NCBI RefSeq assembly: GCF_013155375.1
Contig: NZ_JABJQY010000002.1
Location: 248,001-312,000, forward strand
Reading direction: 5' to 3'
Origin: Nocardioides sp. zg-1308
GTDB taxonomy: Bacteria; Actinomycetota; Actinomycetes; Propionibacteriales; Nocardioidaceae
Length of the DNA stretch: 64,000 nucleotides
Shown: positions 13,884 to 21,063 of the stretch, piece after piece
Position numbering within the stretch: the stretch's first letter is position 1
How the letters are laid out: each line of letters opens with the position of its first letter
Translations under genes and position numbers: made by a program
Notes under the pieces: model-generated
Databases searched by the model: none
Told to the model about the DNA's origin: nothing
What the model saw: only the letters and a program-made list of their open reading frames with translations

Positions 13884-13923
13884 GGCCGGGTGCACTGTCC
13901 TTCGCCGGGCGGTGCGCCCGGCC
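13884..13923 (+). terminator. Long hairpin between the tandem paralogues
   Basis: A 12-base stem (13884–13895 with 13912–13923, GGCCGGGTGCAC against GTGCGCCCGGCC; one G·T pair) with a 16-nt loop, 23 bp after the first paralogue's stop. It would end that transcript before the next promoter. Confidence 0.6.
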
Positions 13924-13931
13924 GTTCGTCA

Positions 13932-13937
13932 TAGGAT
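13932..13937 (+). promoter_or_regulatory. Candidate −10 box for tandem paralogue 2
   Basis: TAGGAT just after the terminator hairpin and 46 bp before ATG 13983. This suggests the second paralogue has its own promoter. No convincing −35. Confidence 0.45.
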
Positions 13938-13982
13938 TGCTCGAGCACCAGCCTCGTCCCCTGTCCCAGAGGATCACCGCAC

Positions 13983-14654
13983 ATGCGCACCGTTCGTCTC
14001 CTCGCCGGCGTCGTCGCCGCCTCGGCCATGGCCGCGTCGGTCGTCGTCGCGGCACCCGCGCACGCCAGGGACACCTGGACCACCACGACCGTCGCCGAGC
14101 CGAGCGAGACGACCGTCGAGTTCGGCGACACCATCGACATCACGGTCGACGTCGACAGCCAGACAGGCCTCCCCCCCACCGGCGGCACGTCGACGCTGCT
14201 CGCGTTGCGGGCGGGCGCGACCGAGTGGGCACAGGTGGCGACCACCACGTCGCCGGGAGCGTCCTTCCTCGACGTCAGGCCGCGCATGAACACCACCTAC
14301 AAGGTGGTCTACGCCGGCCACGTCGAGGCGGACCGGACGAAGGGCGACACCTACACGTCGAGCGAGTCGGCCACCTTCGGCGTCGACGTGTCGCGCCGGA
14401 TCACCCACCCGAGCGCGGGCTTCGTCCTGAAGGGCAAGGTCACGCCCGACTACCGCAAGAAGAAGATCGTCATCGAGGTCAGCAAGAAGCAGGACGAGGG
14501 CTACAAGAAGTTCATGACCATCCGGACCGACCGGGCCGGCGCCTACAAGGTGACCCTGCCCCGTCGCAGCGGCACCTGGTACTACACCGTCATCGTCAAG
14601 GGTGACGCCCGCTACCTCGGCACCGGCTTCGCCTGGCGCACCTGGGTCTCCTGA
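13983..14654 (+). CDS. Secreted protein, tandem paralogue 2
   Basis: 223 aa. Signal peptide MRTVRLLAGVVAASAMAASVVVA with AHA cleavage (~28). It shares with the preceding gene: the MRT.RL start, a TTTT…E.T.EFGDTI strand, N.LYKVVY/NTTYKVVY, YT.SESA.F, the GK(I/V).PDY.KKK core and a C-terminal VTLP…(Y/W)…V.VK segment. Clearly a tandem duplicate, diverged to well under half identity by eye. Function unknown; exported, lysine-rich C-terminal half. Confidence 0.75.
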   Translation: MRTVRLLAGVVAASAMAASVVVAAPAHARDTWTTTTVAEPSETTVEFGDTIDITVDVDSQTGLPPTGGTSTLLALRAGATEWAQVATTTSPGASFLDVRPRMNTTYKVVYAGHVEADRTKGDTYTSSESATFGVDVSRRITHPSAGFVLKGKVTPDYRKKKIVIEVSKKQDEGYKKFMTIRTDRAGAYKVTLPRRSGTWYYTVIVKGDARYLGTGFAWRTWVS

Positions 14655-14698
14655 CCCGGGCCGTAGGTCCGCCGCCCGACGTCCGGGACGCGCGGCTC

Positions 14699-14728
14699 TT
14701 TACCGTTCGACTGACGGACACATAGGTT
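14699..14728 (+). promoter_or_regulatory. Candidate promoter of the M28 peptidase gene
   Basis: TTTACC (14699–14704) and TAGGTT (14723–14728) with an 18-bp spacer. The −10 ends 8 nt before ATG 14737 and no ribosome-binding site is visible, so the mRNA is probably leaderless. Confidence 0.5.
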
Positions 14729-14736
14729 CACCAGGC

Positions 14737-16284
14737 ATGAACCAGTTCTCGGGAACAGACCAGTCCACCCTGCCCACCACCGCCCCGGCCCCAGCCCTCG
14801 GCCGTGCCCTCGGCGACGCACCCGCTGACGCCCCCGGCTCCGGCGCCCTCAGTCGCCGACGCCTCCTCGCCGGCGCCGCCGGAGGCGTCGCCCTCGTCGC
14901 CGCCGGCCAGCCCGCCTGGGCCGCCGACGCCACCCGCCCCGGCGCCCTGCGCGGCCCGGCCCTGCGCCCGCGCGACAACCAGGTCGTGCGCAAGATCCGG
15001 CCCGCGCGCGCCCTCGCCGACCTCGAGGTGCTGTCCGAGCGGATCGGCCCCCGGATCGGCGGCACCGCCTCGGAGAAGGCGGCGGCCGAGTTCGCACTGA
15101 CCTCCTTCCGCAGCGCCGGCTGCAGCGACGTACGCCTCGAGCCGTTCGCCGTGGCCGACAAGTTCCTCGCCGACATCGGAGACCCCGACGGCCAGCTGCC
15201 CGACGACATCTGCTGGCAGGCCGGCGCCTCCCCCGACGCCGGCCTGGACACCACCGTCACCGGGCGGGTGCTCGACGTGAAGGCGGCCACCGCACCGGTG
15301 TGGCCGACCGACCCGGCGGCCGTCACCGGCGCGGTGCTCCTTGCAGACGACGCCCAGGACGCGTCCACCGTCACCCGGGTCGAGCTCCGCGCCGCCTTCG
15401 TGCTCGAGGCGCAGCGGCGTGGCGCGGCGGCCGTGGTGCTGCTGCCGGCCGACCTCGAGTACCCGCGCCGGGCGTCGGCGACCTCGCCGCGGCTGGTGCC
15501 GACCTCGGGCGCGACCGCCCCGCCGTGGACGCCCGTCGCCACGATCCCCGTGCTGGGCGTGGCGCAGGTGCAGAAGCGGCTGCTGCGCGAGGACCTCGCC
15601 GTGCGGCCGCTGCGGCTGACGATCGGGACCACCTCGCACCGCGGGCTGACCAGCAACAACGTCTTCGCCGACATCCCGGGTCGCCAGGGCCGCAACGGCT
15701 CGGTCGTCTACGTCTCCGGGCACTACGACTCCGTGATCGGCGCACCCGGCGCCAACGACGACGGGTCGGGCACCGTGCTCACCCTGGAGCTCGCCCGGGT
15801 GCTGACCAGGCTGCCGAAGGCCGACGCGACCATCCGGCTGGCCCTGTGGGGGTCGGAGGAGCAGGGGCTGCTCGGCTCGCGCCACCACGTGTCCCAGCTG
15901 ACGCAGGCCCAGCGCGACCGCGTCCGCGGCGTCTTCCAGAACGACATGGTCGGCACCAGCTGGAGCCCCGCGACCCGCTACTGGCTGCTGTCCTTCTCGG
16001 GCACGGGCAACGCGACGACCGACCGCATCCAGGCGGCGGCCGCGCGGCTCGGCTACGAGCCGCAGATCTCGCCGGTGACCCAGCGCGGCGCCAGCGACCA
16101 CCAGTCCTTCCAGGAGGTGGGCATCGCCTCGGCGAACTTCTCCTGGCGCGGTGAGTCGACCCCGGCGCTGCTCGAGCCGCCGTACCACTCCCCCGAGGAC
16201 ACCATCGCCCGCAACATCAGCATGGACCGGCTCACGGTCAGCATGGAGATGATCGGCTGCGCGGCCTACGACCTGGCCGACTAG
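14737..16284 (+). CDS. Tat-exported M28 family zinc aminopeptidase
   Basis: 515 aa. A twin-arginine signal (SRRRLLAG, ~39–46, then a hydrophobic stretch ending in PAWA ~62) implies folded export. The mid region (~190–295) looks like an inserted PA-type domain. The metallopeptidase core carries the M28 zinc ligands: HYDS (~329), NDDGSG (~340), EEQG (~374), an Asp in QNDMVG (~405) and HSPED near the C-terminus (~486). Likely a bimetallic aminopeptidase acting on extracellular peptides. Transcribed alone, convergent with the VOC gene 16 bp away. Confidence 0.88.
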   Translation: MNQFSGTDQSTLPTTAPAPALGRALGDAPADAPGSGALSRRRLLAGAAGGVALVAAGQPAWAADATRPGALRGPALRPRDNQVVRKIRPARALADLEVLSERIGPRIGGTASEKAAAEFALTSFRSAGCSDVRLEPFAVADKFLADIGDPDGQLPDDICWQAGASPDAGLDTTVTGRVLDVKAATAPVWPTDPAAVTGAVLLADDAQDASTVTRVELRAAFVLEAQRRGAAAVVLLPADLEYPRRASATSPRLVPTSGATAPPWTPVATIPVLGVAQVQKRLLREDLAVRPLRLTIGTTSHRGLTSNNVFADIPGRQGRNGSVVYVSGHYDSVIGAPGANDDGSGTVLTLELARVLTRLPKADATIRLALWGSEEQGLLGSRHHVSQLTQAQRDRVRGVFQNDMVGTSWSPATRYWLLSFSGTGNATTDRIQAAAARLGYEPQISPVTQRGASDHQSFQEVGIASANFSWRGESTPALLEPPYHSPEDTIARNISMDRLTVSMEMIGCAAYDLAD

Positions 16285-16300
16285 CGCGTCGGGGCCCCGC

Positions 16301-16738
16301 TCACGAGGCGGGCGGGGGTGGACCGGCGTCGACCCCCGCCTCCGCCCCCGCCGCCGCTTCTGCCTCCGAGCGCAGGATGCAGAACTGGTTGCCCTCGGGG
16401 TCGGCGAAGACGACCCAGCCGGTGCCCGGCCCCCAGGACCCGCGCTGGTCGCCGACCTCCGTGGCGCCGAGGCCGCGCACCCGCTCGACCTCCTCGTCGC
16501 GGGTGCCCGTGCGGGGACGCAGGTCGAAGTGGATGCGCTTGGCCGGCAGCTCCTCGTCGGGCACCTCGATGAAGAGGATGCTGTGCCCCGAGCCGGGGTC
16601 GAGGATCATGCACTCGTCGTGGCCCGGCTCGTTGGGGTCGTCCTCGACGTCGACGTAGCCGAGCAGGCGCTTCCACCACTCCGAGAGCTCGTAGGCGTCA
16701 TGGCAGTCGACGGTCGTGTGGGAGACGAAGGAGGTCAT
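16301..16738 (-). CDS. VOC (glyoxalase/bleomycin-resistance fold) protein
   Basis: 145 aa from ATG 16738. Two βαβββ units typical of the vicinal oxygen chelate fold: TTVDCHDAYELSEWWKRLLGY at the front, WVVFADPEGNQFCIL at the end. Such actinobacterial glyoxalase-like proteins are of mostly unknown substrate. Ends in an Ala/Pro tail. An extra 12 residues upstream (start 16774) are possible but lack a better signal. Confidence 0.8.
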   Translation of the reverse strand: MTSFVSHTTVDCHDAYELSEWWKRLLGYVDVEDDPNEPGHDECMILDPGSGHSILFIEVPDEELPAKRIHFDLRPRTGTRDEEVERVRGLGATEVGDQRGSWGPGTGWVVFADPEGNQFCILRSEAEAAAGAEAGVDAGPPPPAS

Positions 16739-16796
16739 GGCCTCCACGCTCGCGGCACCGGCTCGGTGCCGCAAGCCGATTTCGGGAGGAGCGGCG

Positions 16797-17567
16797 TCAG
16801 TCGGTGCCGTGGCGCCGGACGAAGTCGACGATCTGGTCGGCGAGCTCGGGACGGCACACGATGAGGTCCGGCAGCGAGGTGTCGTCGGCGTTGTAGACCA
16901 GCGGCGAGCCGTCGACGCGGCTGCAGTGCAGGCCGGCGGCCCGGGCCACCGCGACGGGCGCCGCGTTGTCCCACTGGTACTGCCCGCCGGCGTGGACGTA
17001 GGCGTCGGCGATGTCGCGGACCACGCTCATGACCTTGACGCCCGCGCTGCCCATCGGCACGAGCTCGGCGTCGAGCTCGGCGGCCAAGGCCTCGACGAAG
17101 GCCGGCGGGCGGCTGCGGGAGACGGCGATCCGGGGGCGGACCGACGTGCGGGGAGGGACGACGCTCGCGCGCCCGGTGCTGAAGGTCTCGCCCAGCGCCG
17201 GCTGCGCGACGGCGCCGGCGACCAGGTCGCCGCCCTGCCACAGCGCGACGTGCACGGCCCAGTCGTCGCGGGGCGGCTCGGAGAACTCCCGCGTGCCGTC
17301 GAGCGGGTCGATGATCCAGACCCGGTCGGCGCTCAGGCGCGACTTGTCGTCGGCCGCCTCCTCGGACAGCACGGCGTCGCCTGGCCGGTGCTCGGTGAGG
17401 ATCCGGTCGAGCTCCGCCTGCGCGGCCGCGTCGCCGGCGTCCTTGAGGGCCTTGCCCTCCAGGCCCTCGGCCGCCGCCCCGGCGCGTACGTCGAGGAGCA
17501 CGGCGCCGGCCCGTTCGGCCGCCCAGACGGCGAAGGCGTGGTCGTCGAGCGTGGTGGGGTCGATCAT
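16797..17567 (-). CDS. cysQ: 3'(2'),5'-bisphosphate nucleotidase / inositol monophosphatase family
   Basis: 256 aa. Hydrolyses 3'-phosphoadenosine 5'-phosphate (PAP) in sulfate assimilation, or related sugar phosphates. The Mg2+ motifs of the family are present: SEE (68–70), IDPLDGT (86–92) and QWDNAAP (~195–201). This matches mycobacterial CysQ in length and motifs. It could alternatively act on inositol monophosphate. It precedes, on the same strand and by ~60 bp, nothing functionally related; the next gene upstream is mfd-side DNA on the other strand. Confidence 0.85.
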   Translation of the reverse strand: MIDPTTLDDHAFAVWAAERAGAVLLDVRAGAAAEGLEGKALKDAGDAAAQAELDRILTEHRPGDAVLSEEAADDKSRLSADRVWIIDPLDGTREFSEPPRDDWAVHVALWQGGDLVAGAVAQPALGETFSTGRASVVPPRTSVRPRIAVSRSRPPAFVEALAAELDAELVPMGSAGVKVMSVVRDIADAYVHAGGQYQWDNAAPVAVARAAGLHCSRVDGSPLVYNADDTSLPDLIVCRPELADQIVDFVRRHGTD

Positions 17568-17633
17568 CGCGGGCTCCCCGCGGCGAGAGCAGCGAACCGG
17601 GGCTCGTCGTGGGCTGAGGTCATGGGCGGCAGC

Positions 17634-18455
17634 CTAGCGACGCGCGCGGGGTGCTCCCGTGTCGGCCGGGGCGGCACCGCTCGGGCGCCCGGGCGCTCCG
17701 TGCGAGGTCCCCTCGCCCGGGGCCTCCCGCGGACGCGGCAGCAGGTCGCCGGCGCCCACCTCGTAGACCCGGCGCAGCATGGCCACGGCCTCCAGCTGCG
17801 TCTTCGCGCCGAGCTTGGCGCGCAGGGCCTTCACGTGGCTGCGCACGGTGCCGACCGTGACGCCCATGATGCCGGCGACCTCCCGGGCACGGTGCCCCGC
17901 GGCGAGCAGCTCGAGGACGCGCAGCTGCTGCGGCGACAGGGTGCGCATGAGCGAGATGAGCTCCTGGCGCCTGTCAAGGGCCTTGGCCCAGGCGGCACGG
18001 ACCGCGGTGCGTCTTTCAGGTTCCATCAAGGGATCACCGGCAGTGAGCCGCTCGACCACCTCGACCAGCTGGCTCACCGACGTGGTCCGGGTGACGATGT
18101 CGACCGCCGCACCTTCGAGCAGACCGCCCCACCACACGGCTGCGGGCGCTGCGGCCACGACGGCCACGCGCACGTCGCCGACGGCCACGAGCGCGCTGAT
18201 CATCTCGACGGCGGTGAGGCTGTCGGGCTCGTCGAAGATCGCCACCACGTGGCGGGTGCCGCCACCGTCGGCCGCCGCCCTGGCCTCCTCCACGACGCTC
18301 TCCCACGCGTGGACCTCCACGGGGACGTCCGCGGAAGCGAGCGCAGCGGAGACGGCCTGCGCCACGAGCAGGTGGGGCGAGACGACCCAGGCGGTCACGA
18401 CGTCGTCCGGCGTCCGCGCCGCCCGCGCGGGTCCGTCGGGTGCTGATCCACCCAT
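17634..18455 (-). CDS. Orphan LuxR-family response regulator with degenerate receiver
   Basis: 273 aa from ATG 18455, chosen because GGGAGGT lies 5 nt upstream; ATG 18467 is the alternative. The C-terminal LuxR/NarL HTH is intact (~170–225: LSPQQLRVLELLAAGHRAREVAGIMGVTVGTVRSHVKALRAKLG). The N-terminal ~125 residues have receiver-like alternation, but the paired acidic residues are missing (VVSPHLL instead of VVDDH), and the usual T/K switch residues are not evident. Regulation by phosphorylation is therefore doubtful. It is divergent from the sensor-kinase operon, sharing a 432-bp intergenic region with two copies of the recurring motif. Likely controls the EPS genes. Confidence 0.82.
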   Translation of the reverse strand: MGGSAPDGPARAARTPDDVVTAWVVSPHLLVAQAVSAALASADVPVEVHAWESVVEEARAAADGGGTRHVVAIFDEPDSLTAVEMISALVAVGDVRVAVVAAAPAAVWWGGLLEGAAVDIVTRTTSVSQLVEVVERLTAGDPLMEPERRTAVRAAWAKALDRRQELISLMRTLSPQQLRVLELLAAGHRAREVAGIMGVTVGTVRSHVKALRAKLGAKTQLEAVAMLRRVYEVGAGDLLPRPREAPGEGTSHGAPGRPSGAAPADTGAPRARR

Positions 18456-18533
18456 CGCACCTCCCATGCGCCGAGCCTGTGACGAACCCTGACGGGTCCC
18501 GGCCCCTCCCCCACCCGACGCACGCCGAACGTG

Positions 18534-18549
18534 CACCGAATTGGGGAGG
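18534..18549 (+). promoter_or_regulatory. Recurring EPS-locus motif, copy a
   Basis: CACCGAATTGGGGAGG, ~80 nt upstream of the orphan LuxR gene (which is on the other strand). Matches the consensus CACCGAATTGGGGGTAT almost completely. Candidate binding site for one of the two LuxR-type regulators. Confidence 0.45.
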
Positions 18550-18709
18550 CGCCGGACCCGGCGCAGCCCGCCACCGGGCCCGGTCAGTGCCCACTTGTCC
18601 CGATCTTGTCCCTTGCTGGCGCCCTGCTGAAGGGCTTCTTCACGGCTTCTGCAGAGCTGCTTGACCAAGTCTTCGGGATGCCTGCGAGAGGCGGACCAGA
18701 CCGGCTTTG

Positions 18710-18730
18710 ACCCAATTTCGGTAGGGGGCA
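18710..18730 (-). promoter_or_regulatory. Recurring EPS-locus motif, copy b
   Basis: Minus strand reads ACCGAAATTGGGT next to a second G/C run (CCCCCTACCG). It lies ~160 nt upstream of the sensor kinase and ~260 nt upstream of the orphan regulator. Weaker match than copy a, but shares ACCGAA.TTGGG. Confidence 0.35.
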
Positions 18731-18887
18731 ACACTCCGGGAAGTCGCCACGCGGCGTGGGTCCGAACGGGGGGCCACGACGGGGCGAGGACACATCGTGG
18801 CCGGGGCGCATGGGGCGCAGCCGACCACCGCACTCGGGGACGCATCGCGCACATCTGCTCGGCCAAGGGGGAGGGGTTCCAGGAGTC

Positions 18888-20402
18888 ATGCTCGAACGTC
18901 AGTGGGGGAACATCAGACAGCGGGCGGGGACGGTGACCACGGGGGTGGTCACGTTCCTGGCCCTGGTCTGGGTCGGATCGGGCAGCGCCCACATGTGGCA
19001 GCTGTCCCCGGCCGTGACGGCGATGCCGTCGCTGGGCGACGGGGTGGTCAGCGGCGTCTTCGTCGCCGGGGCCGCCTGCGCCGCCATGGTGACGTGGCGT
19101 CGCCACGCCGGTCCGGTGACCGGCTGGATCGTGGGGACCGGCGCGCTCGTCGCAGCGCAGGCACTGGTCGTCACGCTGCTCGCGCTGCAGAGCGCACCGC
19201 CGCGCGGACCGGTGAGCCTGACGCTCCTGGTCGCCGCCGCCGTCGTCGGCCTGGCGACCGTCGTCGGACCGCTGCTCGGCCTGCACCGCAAGGGCCACGT
19301 GCTCGACGAGGGGTTCACCATCGGCCTCGGCATGGGCCTGGTGGCCTCGGGACACCTGCTGCTGCAGTTCCCGATCGCCCGGCCCCCGTCGGCCCTCATG
19401 GAGATGCTGATCGGCGTGCTCGTCGCGACGCACGTCGCCGTCGTGGTGCTGGTGCTGCGCCAGGGCGCGCTCTCGCCGGCCATGTCGGCCCTCCTCGTCA
19501 CGACGGCCCTCGTGGTCGTCGCCGGCCAGCTCGTCCACGCCTTCGCCGGGGCCCACGCCGGGCTCGACGCCGCCGTGACCATCGCCCGCGCCGCGACGGG
19601 CGCCGTCTGGCTCACCCTCGCGTGGGTCAGCCTCCGCCGCGGCCTGGAGCGCGACCGCCGCCGCATCAACGACTTCGAGCACGTCCTGGTCAGTGCCACC
19701 CGCGACCACAAGGAGCGGCTCCACGAGCTGCGGAGCACCGTCGCCGGCCTCGTGACGGGCTCGGAGCTGATGGACCGCTCCGACGTCCCGGCCGAGGTGC
19801 GCGAGCGCCTCTGGTGCTCGCTGCGCCGCGAGCTCGACCGGATGGAGCGACTGCTCTCGGGGCAGGACGACGCCGCCACCGACATCGACCTCGACGAGGC
19901 GCTCGGCATGATCCTGGACCTCCAGCGGCTCAAGGGTCGGCGCGTGGAGTTCCGCAGCAACGGCGACGTCGTCCGAGCCCGCTTCGACGCGCTCGCCGAG
20001 GTGGTCAACGTGCTCATGGACAACGCCGTCAAGCACGGCGGCGCCGACACCAGCCTCGTCGAGGTGGTGCGGCGCGACGAGGAGAACGTCGACATCCGGG
20101 TCACCGACTACGGCCGCGGCATCCCGCAGGACCAGCGCGCCTCCATCTTCGAGTGGGGACGGCGCGGCAGCCAGTCCGCCGGTGAGGGCATCGGCCTCCA
20201 CGTGGCGCAGCGGCTGATGACCGAGGACGGCGGGTCGCTGCGGCTGGCCGAGCCGCAGGCCGTGGGCTCGTCCTTCGTGATCACGCTCCCCCGGGCCCGC
20301 CGCTCGCCCGAGGCCGGTCCGTCGACGACCGGCTCGAGGACCCACGCGGTGAGCGCCGCCCTGACGATGGAGGACGGCCGTGCCTGGCGCCGCTCGGGCT
20401 GA
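18888..20402 (+). CDS. Membrane sensor histidine kinase
   Basis: 504 aa from ATG 18888. The first ~250 residues hold about eight hydrophobic helices with short loops and no large extracellular domain, so the signal is probably membrane-borne. Then a dimerisation region with DHKERLHELRSTVAGL (~272–287; the His in HELRS is the likely phospho-acceptor) and a GHKL ATPase domain: N box NVLMDNAVKHGG (~374), G1 DYGRGIP (~406), G2 GEGIGLHVAQ. The C-terminus ends in a short Arg/Ser tail. It overlaps the response regulator gene by 23 bp, so they are almost certainly partners. Confidence 0.88.
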   Translation: MLERQWGNIRQRAGTVTTGVVTFLALVWVGSGSAHMWQLSPAVTAMPSLGDGVVSGVFVAGAACAAMVTWRRHAGPVTGWIVGTGALVAAQALVVTLLALQSAPPRGPVSLTLLVAAAVVGLATVVGPLLGLHRKGHVLDEGFTIGLGMGLVASGHLLLQFPIARPPSALMEMLIGVLVATHVAVVVLVLRQGALSPAMSALLVTTALVVVAGQLVHAFAGAHAGLDAAVTIARAATGAVWLTLAWVSLRRGLERDRRRINDFEHVLVSATRDHKERLHELRSTVAGLVTGSELMDRSDVPAEVRERLWCSLRRELDRMERLLSGQDDAATDIDLDEALGMILDLQRLKGRRVEFRSNGDVVRARFDALAEVVNVLMDNAVKHGGADTSLVEVVRRDEENVDIRVTDYGRGIPQDQRASIFEWGRRGSQSAGEGIGLHVAQRLMTEDGGSLRLAEPQAVGSSFVITLPRARRSPEAGPSTTGSRTHAVSAALTMEDGRAWRRSG

Positions 20403-21063
20403 CCACCGGGTCCTGATCGTCGACGACCACGTCCTCTTCGCGGAGTCCCTGGAGCTCGCGCTCTCGCTCGAGGGCTACGACGTGCGTCGGCTGGAGCTGC
20501 CTGCCGAGGGCGGTTCGATGGCGACCCTGCGATCCCTCGCCCTGCGGGCCAACCCCCGCACCGTGCTGCTCGACCTCGACCTGGGACGCTTCGGCGACGG
20601 CGTCAACCTCATCGCGCCGCTGGCCCGGGCCAACATCAACGTCGTCGTGCTCACCGCCTCCGAGGACGAGGGACGCTGGGGTGCCTGCATGCGGATGGGG
20701 GCGCGCAAGGTGCTGCCGAAGACCGGGGCGCTGCAGCAGGCGCTCGGCACCGTGCGCCGGCTGCACCAGGGACTGCCCGTGGTGACCCGCGAGGAGCTCG
20801 AGGAGCTGCTCGGTGCGTGGGCCCGCGACCGCCAGGCCAACGACGACATCCGCCGCCGCCTCGACCTCCTCACGCCGCGCGAGCGGCAGGTGCTCGGCTC
20901 GCTCATCGAGGGACGCACCGTGCGCACGATCGCGCAGGACAGCGTCGTCTCCGAGGCGACGGTCCGCACGCAGGTCAAGTCGATCCTCGCCAAGCTGGAG
21001 ATCTCCTCCCAGCTGGCAGCGGTCGGGATGGCCAACCAGGTCGGCTGGAAGCACGGCGCATGA
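20380..21063 (+). CDS. LuxR/NarL-family response regulator
   Basis: 227 aa from GTG 20380, overlapping the kinase gene by 23 bp and the next gene by 4 bp (ATGA). The receiver is canonical: acidic pair in VLIVDDHVLF (~11–16), phospho-Asp in VLLDLDLG (~64–70), Thr in VVLTASE, Lys in VLPKTG. The C-terminal LuxR HTH (LTPRERQVLGSLIEGRTVRTIAQDSVVSEATVRTQVKSILAKLEI) binds DNA. Expected to be phosphorylated by the preceding kinase and to act on the EPS genes. Confidence 0.9.
   Translation: MPGAARADHRVLIVDDHVLFAESLELALSLEGYDVRRLELPAEGGSMATLRSLALRANPRTVLLDLDLGRFGDGVNLIAPLARANINVVVLTASEDEGRWGACMRMGARKVLPKTGALQQALGTVRRLHQGLPVVTREELEELLGAWARDRQANDDIRRRLDLLTPRERQVLGSLIEGRTVRTIAQDSVVSEATVRTQVKSILAKLEISSQLAAVGMANQVGWKHGA

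Larger units (their letters stand above)
18456..18887. promoter_or_regulatory. Divergent regulatory region between orphan LuxR regulator and sensor kinase
   Basis: 432 bp without a gene. It contains two copies of the recurring AATT-G-tract motif (18534–18549 and 18710–18730). The stretch is relatively AT-richer at these two places than its surroundings. No RNA gene or convincing long hairpin is seen. Presumed to hold both promoters. Confidence 0.5.

Noticed and set aside
18456..20345. Very long N-terminal extension of the orphan LuxR regulator
   Set aside because: It would overlap the sensor kinase antisense; ATG 18455 has a good ribosome-binding site and the extension has no domain.
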